This document shows positions 8,996 to 16,108 of a stretch of DNA of 32,543 nucleotides, one piece after another. This DNA is from an uncultured Spirochaetales bacterium (GTDB taxonomy: Bacteria > Spirochaetota > Spirochaetia > Sphaerochaetales > Sphaerochaetaceae): assembly GCA_949287505.1 (NCBI GenBank), contig CASEGX010000041.1, forward strand, positions 1 to 32,543, read 5' to 3'. How positions within the stretch are numbered: position 1 is the first letter of the stretch; each line of letters begins with the position of its first letter. Made by a program: the position numbers and the translations under genes. The notes under the pieces were generated by a model. The model made no database searches. It was not told where the DNA came from and saw only the letters and a list, made by a program, of their open reading frames with translations.

Positions 8996-9011
8996 TTGCT
9001 GTGAATATATG

Positions 9012-9040
9012 AAAAAAGGCGCCAGCAGAAAGCCAGCGCC
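9012..9040 (-). terminator. Rho-independent terminator of araA
   Basis: On the minus strand, 18 bases after the araA stop, an 8-bp stem GGCGCTGG / CTGGCGCC (two G-T pairs) with a 7-base loop is followed directly by six T. It separates the arabinose unit from the parE promoter. Confidence 0.85.
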
Positions 9041-9058
9041 ATGCGTTTTCAGAAAGCC

Positions 9059-10522
9059 TTATCTGAGTTTCCAGGCTATATCATTAAGGAAAAGCTCCTT
9101 CTCAAGGGATTCGACAGTAGTATCCTTCGTGATATGCACGAATTCTATTCCCATGATCTCTGCCCAGTCCTTCATCTGCTCTGCAGTGACGTCGTAGCTG
9201 AGGACCGTATGATGCGCTCCTCCTGCGATTATCCAGCATTCGATACCTGTCTCGAGATCCGGCATTGCCTGCCACATCACTCTCGCGACAGGAAGATTGG
9301 GCATCGGCATGATGGGTTTGACACAATGTATGTCCTGGCATATCAGGCGGAGCCTTCCTCCCATATCAACAAGTGATACGACTATTGCATCTCCTTCCTT
9401 TCCCTCAAACACAAGCCGTGCAGGATCTTCCCTGTCTCCGATTCCCAGCGGATGGACTTCGATTCTCGGTCTTGAGGAAGCAACGCTCGGACAGACTTCA
9501 AGCATATGTGCGCCCAGACTGTATTTTGCTCCTGGGACAAGATTATATGTATAATCCTCCATGAAAGCGGAAGCACCGTTACCATCCTTTCCCATTCTCT
9601 TCATGATTGCTGTCATAGCACTGACTTTCCAGTCTCCCTCTCCGCCATATCCATAGCCCTGAGCCATAAGGTGCTGAGATGCGAGTCCTGGAAGCTGCTT
9701 CATGCCATAGAGATCCTGGAATGTGTTGGAGAAAGCTGAGCAACCTTCCGCATCCATCATCTTCTTCATGGCTATCTCTTCTCTCGCCTGATAGCGCACT
9801 GTCTCGATGTCATCGGTCGCGAAATCATAGGAAGCATGATATGTGTCCATGAGCTCATCGATTTCTGCCTCAGTAACACTATCCATAACCTCAACAAGCT
9901 TTCCAACAGGCCATGTATTAACCTGCCATCCGAGCTTGATCTGAACCTCTACCTTATCTCCTTCTGTTACGGCAACCTCTCTCATGTTGTCTCCGAATCT
10001 CATCACGCGGAGGCTTCTTGAGAAAGCAGCACCAACAGCTGTTCTCATCCATGCACCGAGCCTTTCCTGGACACTCTTCTCCTTCCAGTATCCGGCAATG
10101 ACCTTTCTTGGCTTTCTGAGACGGGCGGAGATGAAGCCATGCTCTCTGTCACCATGTGCTGCCTGATTGAGGTTCATGAAATCCATATCGATCTCTTCGT
10201 TCGGTATCTCCATGTTGTACTGAGTTGCGAAATGGCAATATGGTTTCTGAAGAAGCTCCAGTCCGTTTATCCACATCTTGGACGGGCTGAATGTATGGCA
10301 CCATGTAACGACGCCTGCACAATTATCATCATAATTCGCAGCCTTCATCACATTCGTAATCTCTTCATTTGTCTTGGCTGTTACTTTGTACACAAGAGGA
10401 TAAGGAAGGGCCTTTGAGAGCTCTGCTGCCATCTCCTCTGCTCTTTTCGCAACTGTATCAAGAACCTCAGGTCCATACAGAAACTGTGAACCGACAACGA
10501 ACCAGAATTCATAATTTCTCAT
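9059..10522 (-). CDS. araA: L-arabinose isomerase
   Basis: Isomerises L-arabinose to L-ribulose, the first cytoplasmic step of arabinose use; the enzyme needs Mn2+. The N-terminus (EFWFVVGSQFLYG) and the metal/catalytic motifs are typical: GGEGDWK, FMEDYTYNL, GAHMLEVCPS and GGAHHTVLSY carry the equivalents of E. coli Glu306, Glu333, His350 and His450. At 487 residues it is full length against about 500 in E. coli. AAAGGAG lies ten bases before the ATG. The start codon overlaps the stop of a 39-aa ORF (ATGA). No araB, araD or AraR/AraC regulator is in the window, so the remaining pathway genes must be elsewhere. Confidence 0.96.
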   Translation of the reverse strand: MRNYEFWFVVGSQFLYGPEVLDTVAKRAEEMAAELSKALPYPLVYKVTAKTNEEITNVMKAANYDDNCAGVVTWCHTFSPSKMWINGLELLQKPYCHFATQYNMEIPNEEIDMDFMNLNQAAHGDREHGFISARLRKPRKVIAGYWKEKSVQERLGAWMRTAVGAAFSRSLRVMRFGDNMREVAVTEGDKVEVQIKLGWQVNTWPVGKLVEVMDSVTEAEIDELMDTYHASYDFATDDIETVRYQAREEIAMKKMMDAEGCSAFSNTFQDLYGMKQLPGLASQHLMAQGYGYGGEGDWKVSAMTAIMKRMGKDGNGASAFMEDYTYNLVPGAKYSLGAHMLEVCPSVASSRPRIEVHPLGIGDREDPARLVFEGKEGDAIVVSLVDMGGRLRLICQDIHCVKPIMPMPNLPVARVMWQAMPDLETGIECWIIAGGAHHTVLSYDVTAEQMKDWAEIMGIEFVHITKDTTVESLEKELFLNDIAWKLR

Positions 10523-10638
10523 AAAATATTCTCCTTTTTTGCTTTCCTGCTGTTTTTCCTGAGAAGAACAACCAGCCAGACGGCAAGGAACATACAGATC
10601 ATTGCCGCAACGGTTATATTATCACCAGGCATCAACAT
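10519..10638 (-). CDS. 39-aa single-helix membrane microprotein upstream of araA
   Basis: A short ORF with no recognised family. The product starts MLMPGDNITVAAM, runs through one hydrophobic helix (about residues 8-27) and ends in a very basic tail (RKNSRKAKKENIL), giving an expected single-pass protein with a cytoplasmic C-terminus. Its TGA overlaps the araA ATG (ATGA), and its tail codons form the araA ribosome site, so translation of the two must be coupled if it is read. Its own ribosome site is weak (AGG eight bases before the ATG). It could be a small subunit or regulator of a sugar transporter, or just a translational leader; neither can be decided from sequence. Confidence 0.5.
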   Translation of the reverse strand: MLMPGDNITVAAMICMFLAVWLVVLLRKNSRKAKKENIL

Positions 10639-10804
10639 TGCTGGACCTAGAAACAGATTAAGCCATCTTCTCTCTGAAAATCAACGAAATAAGATAGTCT
10701 GGTTTCATGTGAGTTCTCTCATTTTGTAATATTCGATGTACTAAAGGAGAAAGCGTTTCATTCATAGTCATTGAAGGGGATCTCAACCTAAGAGCAAGAT
10801 GATG
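10639..10804. other. Intergenic stretch upstream of the arabinose unit
   Basis: This lies between the terminator of the amino-acid transporter operon and the 39-aa ORF and must hold the arabinose promoter. I see no convincing -35/-10 pair; TTGATT with a poor -10 around TTAATC just upstream of the ORF is the best minus-strand candidate. No clear AraR-type palindrome and no tRNA or riboswitch fold was recognised. Confidence 0.3.
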
Positions 10805-10827
10805 AAAAAACGGAGCCGAAGCTCCGT
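10805..10827 (-). terminator. Rho-independent terminator of the amino-acid ABC operon
   Basis: On the minus strand, just after the ATPase stop at 10831, a perfect 7-bp stem ACGGAGC / GCTCCGT closes a TTCG tetraloop and is followed by a run of T (A tract at 10805-10810 on plus). UUCG tetraloops are especially stable. Confidence 0.92.
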
Positions 10828-10830
10828 CTC

Positions 10831-11571
10831 TCACGTTCCAGAAGTGAATCTTGAAAGGAAATCCCTCGTCCTCGGACTCTTCGGACTGGAGAATATGTCT
10901 CCAGGGCTTCCCTCCTCCTCTATCCTTCCATCAGCCATATATATGACGCGGTTGGATACATCACGGGCAAATGCCATCTCGTGCGTGACAACAAGCATTG
11001 TCATGCCCGTTTCCGCAAGATCCTTCATAACATCCAGAACCTCACCTACCATCTCAGGGTCAAGAGCAGAAGTCGGCTCGTCGAAAAGAAGGACCTCTGG
11101 ATCCATTGCAAGGGCACGTGCGATGGCAACGCGCTGTTTCTGCCCTCCGGAAAGCTGTCTTGGCTTTGCCTTTATGTACTGTGCCATACCGACTTTCGAA
11201 AGGTATTCCATAGCCTTGCTCTCTGCTTCACTCTTGCTTCTTTTGAGAACATGTGTCTGACCAATCATGCAGTTGTCGAGAACTGTGTAGTTATTGAAAA
11301 GATTGAATGACTGGAAGACCATTCCGACTTTCGTGCGGTATTTGTCCTCATCGACCTCTCCGGTAAGTATGTTCTTGCCATGGAACAGAATCTTTCCTCC
11401 TGTCGCCTCTTCAAGCATGTTGATGCAGCGGAGAAGCGTGGACTTTCCAGAGCCAGATGAGCCGATGATGCTTATGACATTACCTTTTGAAACCGTGAAA
11501 TCTATATCTCTCAGGACTTCATTTGTTCCGAATGTCTTTACAAGATGTTCTATTCTGAGAATCTCCTCCAT
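10831..11571 (-). CDS. Polar amino-acid ABC transporter ATPase (GlnQ/HisP type)
   Basis: Energises uptake of a polar amino acid together with the permease and binding protein encoded just upstream. Walker A is GSSGSGKST (about residues 37-45), the Q-loop is VFQSFNLF, the signature is [15 protein letters not shown], Walker B is [12 protein letters not shown] and the switch His lies in VVTHEM. The 246 residues are the usual length of the PAAT family. The ATG overlaps the permease stop by one base (TGATG), so it is the last gene of a three-gene operon ended by the terminator at 10805-10827. Substrate cannot be set more precisely than glutamine, glutamate, arginine, cystine or similar. Confidence 0.95.
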   Translation of the reverse strand: MEEILRIEHLVKTFGTNEVLRDIDFTVSKGNVISIIGSSGSGKSTLLRCINMLEEATGGKILFHGKNILTGEVDEDKYRTKVGMVFQSFNLFNNYTVLDNCMIGQTHVLKRSKSEAESKAMEYLSKVGMAQYIKAKPRQLSGGQKQRVAIARALAMDPEVLLFDEPTSALDPEMVGEVLDVMKDLAETGMTMLVVTHEMAFARDVSNRVIYMADGRIEEEGSPGDIFSSPKSPRTRDFLSRFTSGT

Positions 11572-12371
11572 CAGAATGTTCCTCCTTTCTTGGCATCATA
11601 GCGCGTAAGACCGCTTGTAAAAGCCAGAGTGTCCGTTGTCGCAAGGTCGAAATTGGAAGGGCCATCCATCTTGGTCTCAACATAACGGAGTATCCTTGAG
11701 CAGGCGAAGGTGAGTATGAAGTAGATGATCATGGTGACAGTAGCTGCTTCGAAATATGTATAGAGTGCTCCGGAAATGCTCTTGAACGTGAAGAAGAGCT
11801 CTACGGTACCGATGATGGAGAGAACACAGGTATCCTTGATGTTGATAATCAGGTTGTTGCCGATCTGAGGCATTATGTTTCTGAGAGCCTGAGGAAGAAT
11901 GACAAGCATCATGGTCTGGAAATGGGACATACCGATAGCCCTTGCACCCTCGCTCTGCCCCGGATCCACAGAAAGGATACCGCCTCTTACAGTCTCTGCC
12001 ATATATGCACCCGTATTGACGGATACGATTATGATGGCAGCACTCCACATTCCAAGGTTTATACCGAACAGCTGGCTCATTCCGTAATATATGAATGCAG
12101 CCTGGAGCATCATAGGAGTACCTCTGAACACCTCCACATATGCTGTGAGAATGATTTTGACAACCTTAAGGAATCCCCTTTTGATAATACCATCTTTCTT
12201 ATGAGGCTCCGTTGTCTGTACAAGACCTACTGCAAAACCGATAACACATCCGAGGAGTGTACATATGATGGCTATCGCCATCGTAGTAGCAGCTCCCTTC
12301 AGGAGGGAGCTACCATAATGCTGCAGGATGTAGAACATCCTCTGCAGAAAATTCATTTCAGCAATTGTCAT
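11571..12371 (-). CDS. Polar amino-acid ABC transporter permease
   Basis: Inner-membrane channel subunit of the amino-acid importer. It carries the HisM/GlnP-type start of the permease domain ([13 protein letters not shown]), the [12 protein letters not shown] motif, the EAA loop ([24 protein letters not shown], which contacts the ATPase; key residues E, G, G, A) and several hydrophobic helices. About 266 residues with the ATG at 12371, which sits 10 bases after the stop of the binding protein with a weak GGTGAAAAG site. Starts further upstream (to 12416) would overlap the preceding gene; the ATG at 12356 (MNFLQRM) is possible too. A soluble tail of some 30 residues follows the last helix. 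Confidence 0.92.
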   Translation of the reverse strand: MTIAEMNFLQRMFYILQHYGSSLLKGAATTMAIAIICTLLGCVIGFAVGLVQTTEPHKKDGIIKRGFLKVVKIILTAYVEVFRGTPMMLQAAFIYYGMSQLFGINLGMWSAAIIIVSVNTGAYMAETVRGGILSVDPGQSEGARAIGMSHFQTMMLVILPQALRNIMPQIGNNLIINIKDTCVLSIIGTVELFFTFKSISGALYTYFEAATVTMIIYFILTFACSRILRYVETKMDGPSNFDLATTDTLAFTSGLTRYDAKKGGTF

Positions 12372-12381
12372 CTTTTCACCA

Positions 12382-13233
12382 TCACTGAGCGAGTGGCTGA
12401 ACTGCGATGGCTTCATCCATCATTCTGTTGAAGTCATCAACCGTAAGCGTCTCGAGCACGCTGTTGATACCATCAAGAAGCTCAGTGTTTCCCTTTCTTA
12501 CAGAAATTCCGATATTGATCTCTTCCTGGCTGACCTGGAAATCATCATCGGAGCCAGAGAAGTCGAGAAGTCTCATCTGAGGATATGCAATCAGAGCAGC
12601 CTGTCCTGTAGGCATATCTGTACATACGAGATCTACTCTGCCGCTGTTGAGAGCAACAAGCATTGCAGGTGCGCTTTCCTGTGCAGGAAGGATATTTGCA
12701 TCCGGAATCTGTGGAAGACATACATCATACCAAACAGTACCGAGCTGGCTTGTACATGTTGCGCCTCTGAGATCCTGCACACCTTTTGCATTCTCATACG
12801 GGCTACCTTCATTTACAAGACATATGATGGATGCATAGTAATAAGGCTCTGTGAAATCAACCATCTGAAGTCTTTCCTGTGTGATTGACTGACCTGCGAT
12901 GGCACAATCCACTGTACCGGAAAGAACTGCAGGAACAAGTGAATCCCAGTCAAGCTTCACGATCTGAAGATCATAGCCAAGCTTCTCTGCAATAAGCTTT
13001 GCCATCATGACATCATAGCCGAATGCATAGTCATTTGAATCCGCAATAGGCACTGCACCATTAGCATCTGTGGGCTGTGTCCAGTTATACGGAGCATAAC
13101 CGCATTCCATAGCAACACGGAGTACAGGGCGTCCGGAGCTTTCTGCTGTTGTCTCCTCCCCGCTTCCTCCTGCAAAAACCATTGCTGCACAAAGCACTAT
13201 CATCATCGCTGTAGCTGCAAATCTTCTAAACAT
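12382..13233 (-). CDS. Amino-acid ABC transporter substrate-binding protein
   Basis: Periplasmic solute-binding protein of family 3 (PAAT), about 283 residues. It begins with a signal peptide (MFRRFAATAMMIVLCAAMVFA) cut by signal peptidase I before GGSGEE; there is no lipobox Cys, so it should be soluble or loosely held. Typical motifs follow: LRVAMECGYAPYNW, YAFGYDVMMAKLIAEKLG, VDFTEPYYYASI and a second-lobe GRVDLVCTD. I chose the ATG at 13233 because GGAGG lies nine bases upstream. In the same frame an ATG at 13254 coincides with the predicted transcription start, so a leaderless form with seven extra residues cannot be excluded. First gene of the operon with permease and ATPase. Confidence 0.92.
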   Translation of the reverse strand: MFRRFAATAMMIVLCAAMVFAGGSGEETTAESSGRPVLRVAMECGYAPYNWTQPTDANGAVPIADSNDYAFGYDVMMAKLIAEKLGYDLQIVKLDWDSLVPAVLSGTVDCAIAGQSITQERLQMVDFTEPYYYASIICLVNEGSPYENAKGVQDLRGATCTSQLGTVWYDVCLPQIPDANILPAQESAPAMLVALNSGRVDLVCTDMPTGQAALIAYPQMRLLDFSGSDDDFQVSQEEINIGISVRKGNTELLDGINSVLETLTVDDFNRMMDEAIAVQPLAQ

Positions 13234-13263
13234 TTTCTCAGGCCTCCTTGCCATCATGGCAGG

Positions 13264-13293
13264 ATAATAAATCAATGGTTATAATAGTGTCAA
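13264..13293 (-). promoter_or_regulatory. Promoter of the amino-acid ABC operon
   Basis: On the minus strand a perfect TTGACA (13293-13288) is followed after 18 bases by TATTAT (13269-13264, 5 of 6). The predicted +1 falls at about 13257, giving a leader of about 24 bases with the GGAGG site of the binding protein. Confidence 0.6.
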
Positions 13294-13315
13294 TATGTTA
13301 TGATAAAAACTTTAA

Positions 13316-13331
13316 TGTTATTATAATAACA
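13316..13331. promoter_or_regulatory. Perfect 16-bp palindrome upstream of the ABC promoter
   Basis: TGTTATTATAATAACA is perfectly self-complementary and lies 22 bases upstream of the -35 element. A partial copy (TGTTATGATAA) occurs between them. It fits an activator or repressor site for the amino-acid transporter, but its composition is only A/T apart from one G and one C, so chance is a real alternative. Confidence 0.3.
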
Positions 13332-13362
13332 ATTCCTTCCTAAGATATTTTAAAGAGACAAG

Positions 13363-13395
13363 AAAAAGGCCTGCATATGATCTCATACACAGGCC
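13363..13395 (-). terminator. Strong rho-independent terminator of the ECF/nucleoside operon
   Basis: On the minus strand, 17 bases after the phosphorylase stop, a stem of 12 pairs (two of them G-T) starting GGCCTG and ending CAGGCC, with a 4-base loop, is followed by five T. It isolates the salvage operon from the amino-acid transporter promoter. Confidence 0.92.
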
Positions 13396-13412
13396 CCAAT
13401 GGTTACTGCTAT

Positions 13413-14297
13413 TTATTTGGATGGTACTGTTATCCAGGTATGCCAATCATCATTGATATCGCCACGGTTCTTATACACGTCCATTGAATGGCTACAACGG
13501 CACGAATACTCATCAAGAAGTTTTATCATCGCATTCTTGAATATCTGTGGAAGGACTTTTGTTGAATCCTTCATGCGCTTCGCAATATTCTCAGGAAGCA
13601 TTGCTGAAAAGATACTGCCATTAGCGTTACCGAGTCTGTCAGAACCCTCTGCAAAATTTGAGATATACGTTAATGACGCATAACACATCTCCAGTTCCTT
13701 AGCCAGATACAGCTCGGGGATTATAGTCATTCCGACAACATCACCGCCCCACATTCCATAAGCTTTTATCTCCGCTTTTGTTTCAAGTCTGGGGCCTTCT
13801 GTGCATACATATACCCCTCCATCAAAAGTCCGTGGCTCGAATTCTCTGGCCGCTTCAAGAAGCGCTGCTCTGCATTCCGGGCAAAAGGCAGGATTCTGTC
13901 TGATGAATCCATAACCTTTACCAACATAATATGTATAGTCACGTTTCTTGGTCATATCGATATAATCATCAATAACCACATAATCTCCAGGTGTGATATG
14001 CGGAGATATAGCCCCAGCGCCATTCCAGGAAAGAACCCTTCTTGCTCCAAGCTCTTTCCCTGCATAAATATTGGCCCGTGAATTGACAAAAGGAGCAGAT
14101 ACGGAATAGCCCTTCTCACCATGGCGTGACATGAATCCTACAAGCTTGTCCTTACCGATATCCATGATTGATATCTTATTTGCAAGTCCATATGGAGTCT
14201 CCATTCTCACTTCTTCCACAATGGTTCCGATGTCTTCTCTATCAAGGTTGTAAGCCTCGGTTCCTCCAATGACAAGAATATCAATTCTGTGTCCCAT
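13413..14297 (-). CDS. MTA/purine-nucleoside phosphorylase family 2 (MtnP-like)
   Basis: Phosphorolysis of methylthioadenosine or a related nucleoside to adenine and a sugar 1-phosphate, in the cytoplasm. Family motifs: N-terminal ILVIGGTEAY (GGTG usual), FMSRHGE phosphate-binding His, VLSWNGAGAI, the base-binding YVCTEGPRLETKAEI and GMTIIPE. Length 294 residues is close to the trimeric MTAP/PNP norm, with a slightly longer tail. Near the end Cys266-Arg-Cys268 forms a CxC, a feature known from archaeal MTAP II. AGGAGG precedes the ATG. It is the last gene of the operon with the ECF transporter and an MtnA-like isomerase, which would use the sugar 1-phosphate it makes. Substrate (MTA, 5'-deoxyadenosine or adenosine) is inferred from this context only. 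Confidence 0.88.
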   Translation of the reverse strand: MGHRIDILVIGGTEAYNLDREDIGTIVEEVRMETPYGLANKISIMDIGKDKLVGFMSRHGEKGYSVSAPFVNSRANIYAGKELGARRVLSWNGAGAISPHITPGDYVVIDDYIDMTKKRDYTYYVGKGYGFIRQNPAFCPECRAALLEAAREFEPRTFDGGVYVCTEGPRLETKAEIKAYGMWGGDVVGMTIIPELYLAKELEMCYASLTYISNFAEGSDRLGNANGSIFSAMLPENIAKRMKDSTKVLPQIFKNAMIKLLDEYSCRCSHSMDVYKNRGDINDDWHTWITVPSK

Positions 14298-14326
14298 AAT
14301 ATCTCCTCCTTAACTTGAGATTCCTA

Positions 14327-15157
14327 TCAAAGCCTTCCAGGCACAATAATCATAAAACCGAGGAATCTAGCGGCTAATGCAAGGCAGAAGACCACAACAC
14401 ATGACGCTATGATAACCCAATCCACGGTTCTATATGCTGGCGGTTTGTAAAAACGATGCCGGGATGTACTGTTTCTGAAAGCCTTAGTGTCCAAAGCGTT
14501 TGAAACAGACTGAATACGGCGCAGTGACATGAAGATCATCGGTGTCAGAATCGCTGAATACTTCCTGAATTTCTGCATTGCTCCACCTTCAGAAAAATCC
14601 AGGCCCCTCGCTTTCTGTGCTTCAGTAATTGTAGAGGCATCATTCTGAACCAGTGGCACAAAGCGAAAAGCAAGCGTGAACATTTCGCATACCGTGAACG
14701 GCAGTCCCAGAGAATGGAATCCAATGCTCATCTCCCTCAGTTTTGTCGTGGATATATACAGGAAGATCGGAAGAGAGCTTATGAGAATCCGCAGCCCTAT
14801 AGTGGAAGCCCACATGAAACCTGTCGTTGAGAAAGCTATGCTCATACCAAGGAATTCCCTAGATTGGTAATACACAGTGCCTCCGACATCACTTCCGAAA
14901 GGAAGCCATGTTATGAAGCTTATCAGCGCTCCTGTTCCAATCAAACCGAAATAAACCAACAGCATCTTCTTTGACATCTTCGCGGAAAAGGCCACTGCAA
15001 TGGTCAACGCATAAAGAAGAAGCAGCAAAACAGGATGCTGGATGCAGAATGCTGTGCAGATAACGAACAGGATGAACACAGTGCGTGTTGTAGGATGCAG
15101 CCTCTGAAAGGCACTGTTACGATCCTCATAGACAAAAGCACCACGCGTCTTTGCCAT
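14327..15157 (-). CDS. ecfT: ECF transporter T component (EcfT/CbiQ family)
   Basis: Transmembrane coupling subunit that links the S component to the two ATPases. The 276 residues contain several hydrophobic helices and the two conserved cytoplasmic coupling-helix motifs: TEAQKARGLDF (the Ala-Arg-Gly signature) and SNALDTKAF with the preceding MSLRRI. The start at 15157 has GAGGTG close upstream and lies 15 bases after the 31-aa microprotein. The phosphorylase follows after 29 bases. A dedicated T component inside an operon with its own S and A subunits indicates a group I (single-substrate) ECF transporter rather than a shared module. Confidence 0.9.
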   Translation of the reverse strand: MAKTRGAFVYEDRNSAFQRLHPTTRTVFILFVICTAFCIQHPVLLLLLYALTIAVAFSAKMSKKMLLVYFGLIGTGALISFITWLPFGSDVGGTVYYQSREFLGMSIAFSTTGFMWASTIGLRILISSLPIFLYISTTKLREMSIGFHSLGLPFTVCEMFTLAFRFVPLVQNDASTITEAQKARGLDFSEGGAMQKFRKYSAILTPMIFMSLRRIQSVSNALDTKAFRNSTSRHRFYKPPAYRTVDWVIIASCVVVFCLALAARFLGFMIIVPGRL

Positions 15158-15172
15158 TATTCACCTCTCAGT

Positions 15173-15268
15173 TTATTTCTTCTTAGCACGGAAGAAAAAG
15201 AACAGGAAAACAACAACACAGATACCAATGATTACATAAGCAGCGGTCGTGAGTTCTGGTAATGCCAT
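15173..15268 (-). CDS. 31-aa single-helix membrane microprotein inside the ECF operon
   Basis: An ORF of 32 codons between the second ATPase and the T component. Its product starts MALPELTTAAYVIIG, has one strongly hydrophobic helix ending in four Phe, and stops after RAKKK, so the C-terminus should face the cytoplasm. Evidence that it is a real gene: a perfect GGAGG seven bases before the ATG (inside the end of the ATPase gene), a gap of only 3 bases from the preceding stop and 15 to the next start, in an operon where every gene is packed this tightly. A role as an accessory or assembly subunit of the ECF complex (CbiN being the known precedent of a small extra membrane subunit) is inference; there is no sequence similarity to CbiN visible. 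Confidence 0.72.
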   Translation of the reverse strand: MALPELTTAAYVIIGICVVVFLFFFFRAKKK

Positions 15269-15271
15269 AAG

Positions 15272-16108
15272 TCAATCCTCCTTACTTCTGACATCAGAAT
15301 GTTCTTTGATATATGCGACGGAATCTCTTGCATGCAGCCATATATTTCCACCTGCACCAAGCCGTTCCCAGAGCTGAGTAATCTGTGGAGGGGAAACAAA
15401 GCTTTCCCGCAATACTGAAGAATGGCGGAAAACCTCTTCAGGAGTTCCATCGAGCTGTATCTCTCCATGACACATAACGATTGCTCTTGAGGCATTCTCT
15501 GCAACAAGTCTCATATTGTGCGTGATAATCATGATAGTATGGCCAGCTTCGTGTATCGTTCTGATCAAAGCCATCATATTCTTGCTATCCCGCCAGTCAA
15601 GGCCAGTCGTAGGCTCATCAAGGACTATCAGGCTGGGTCTCATTGCAAGGACAGATGCAACTGCAATTTTCTGTCTTTCACCTTTTCCTGCAAAATACGG
15701 TTCGGCTTTACGGTATTTCAGAAGGCCAACCGCTTCAAGCGACTGAACAACACGTTCCTCAATCGCATCCTTATCAAGTCCAAGATTTTTGGGCCCGTAT
15801 GCAACCTCATCCTCGATTGTATTGAGGAATATCTGGTGATCAGGATTCTGATAGCAGTAACCTACAGTAGATACACGTTCGGCTACCTTCATCTCCTCTA
15901 TGTTTCTGCCATTGAGCCTGATACTCCCAGCTGTTGCCTTGTTCAGGCCACCAATAAGCTTTGAGAGAGTTGTCTTTCCTGACCCGTTCTGTCCTATCAT
16001 CGCGATATAATCACCCTGCTTTATATCCAGATCAAGGCCATGGATTATTTCGGGACCATCATGGGAATAAGCAAAATGAAGGTCTCTGATTTCAACAAGG
16101 TCAGCCAT
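15272..16108 (-). CDS. ecfA2: ECF transporter ATPase EcfA2 with altered signature motif
   Basis: Second ATPase of the ECF module, 278 residues. Walker A is GQNGSGKTT, the Q-loop is CYQNPDHQIF (the NPD form typical of ECF/CbiO ATPases) and Walker B is LIVLDEPTTGLD with a switch His in IITHNM. The ABC signature, normally LSGGE or LSGGQ, reads FAGKGERQKIAVAS, so a Lys replaces the second Gly. In the heterodimer this motif would complete the ATP site of the other subunit, so one of the two sites may be weakened. GGAGG precedes the ATG, which overlaps the stop of the first ATPase by 8 bases. The numbering A1/A2 follows operon order only. Confidence 0.92.
   Translation of the reverse strand: MADLVEIRDLHFAYSHDGPEIIHGLDLDIKQGDYIAMIGQNGSGKTTLSKLIGGLNKATAGSIRLNGRNIEEMKVAERVSTVGYCYQNPDHQIFLNTIEDEVAYGPKNLGLDKDAIEERVVQSLEAVGLLKYRKAEPYFAGKGERQKIAVASVLAMRPSLIVLDEPTTGLDWRDSKNMMALIRTIHEAGHTIMIITHNMRLVAENASRAIVMCHGEIQLDGTPEEVFRHSSVLRESFVSPPQITQLWERLGAGGNIWLHARDSVAYIKEHSDVRSKED

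Noticed and set aside
8959..9042. 28-residue hydrophobic N-terminal extension of ParE
   Set aside because: The extension reads through the promoter and the araA terminator region; topoisomerase subunits have no signal peptide and the usual N-terminus starts at 8958.
10680..10740. 16-codon minus-strand leader peptide frame (MKPDYLISLIFREKMA) upstream of the arabinose unit
   Set aside because: No run of regulatory codons, no terminator/antiterminator pair and no clear ribosome site, so attenuation is not supported.
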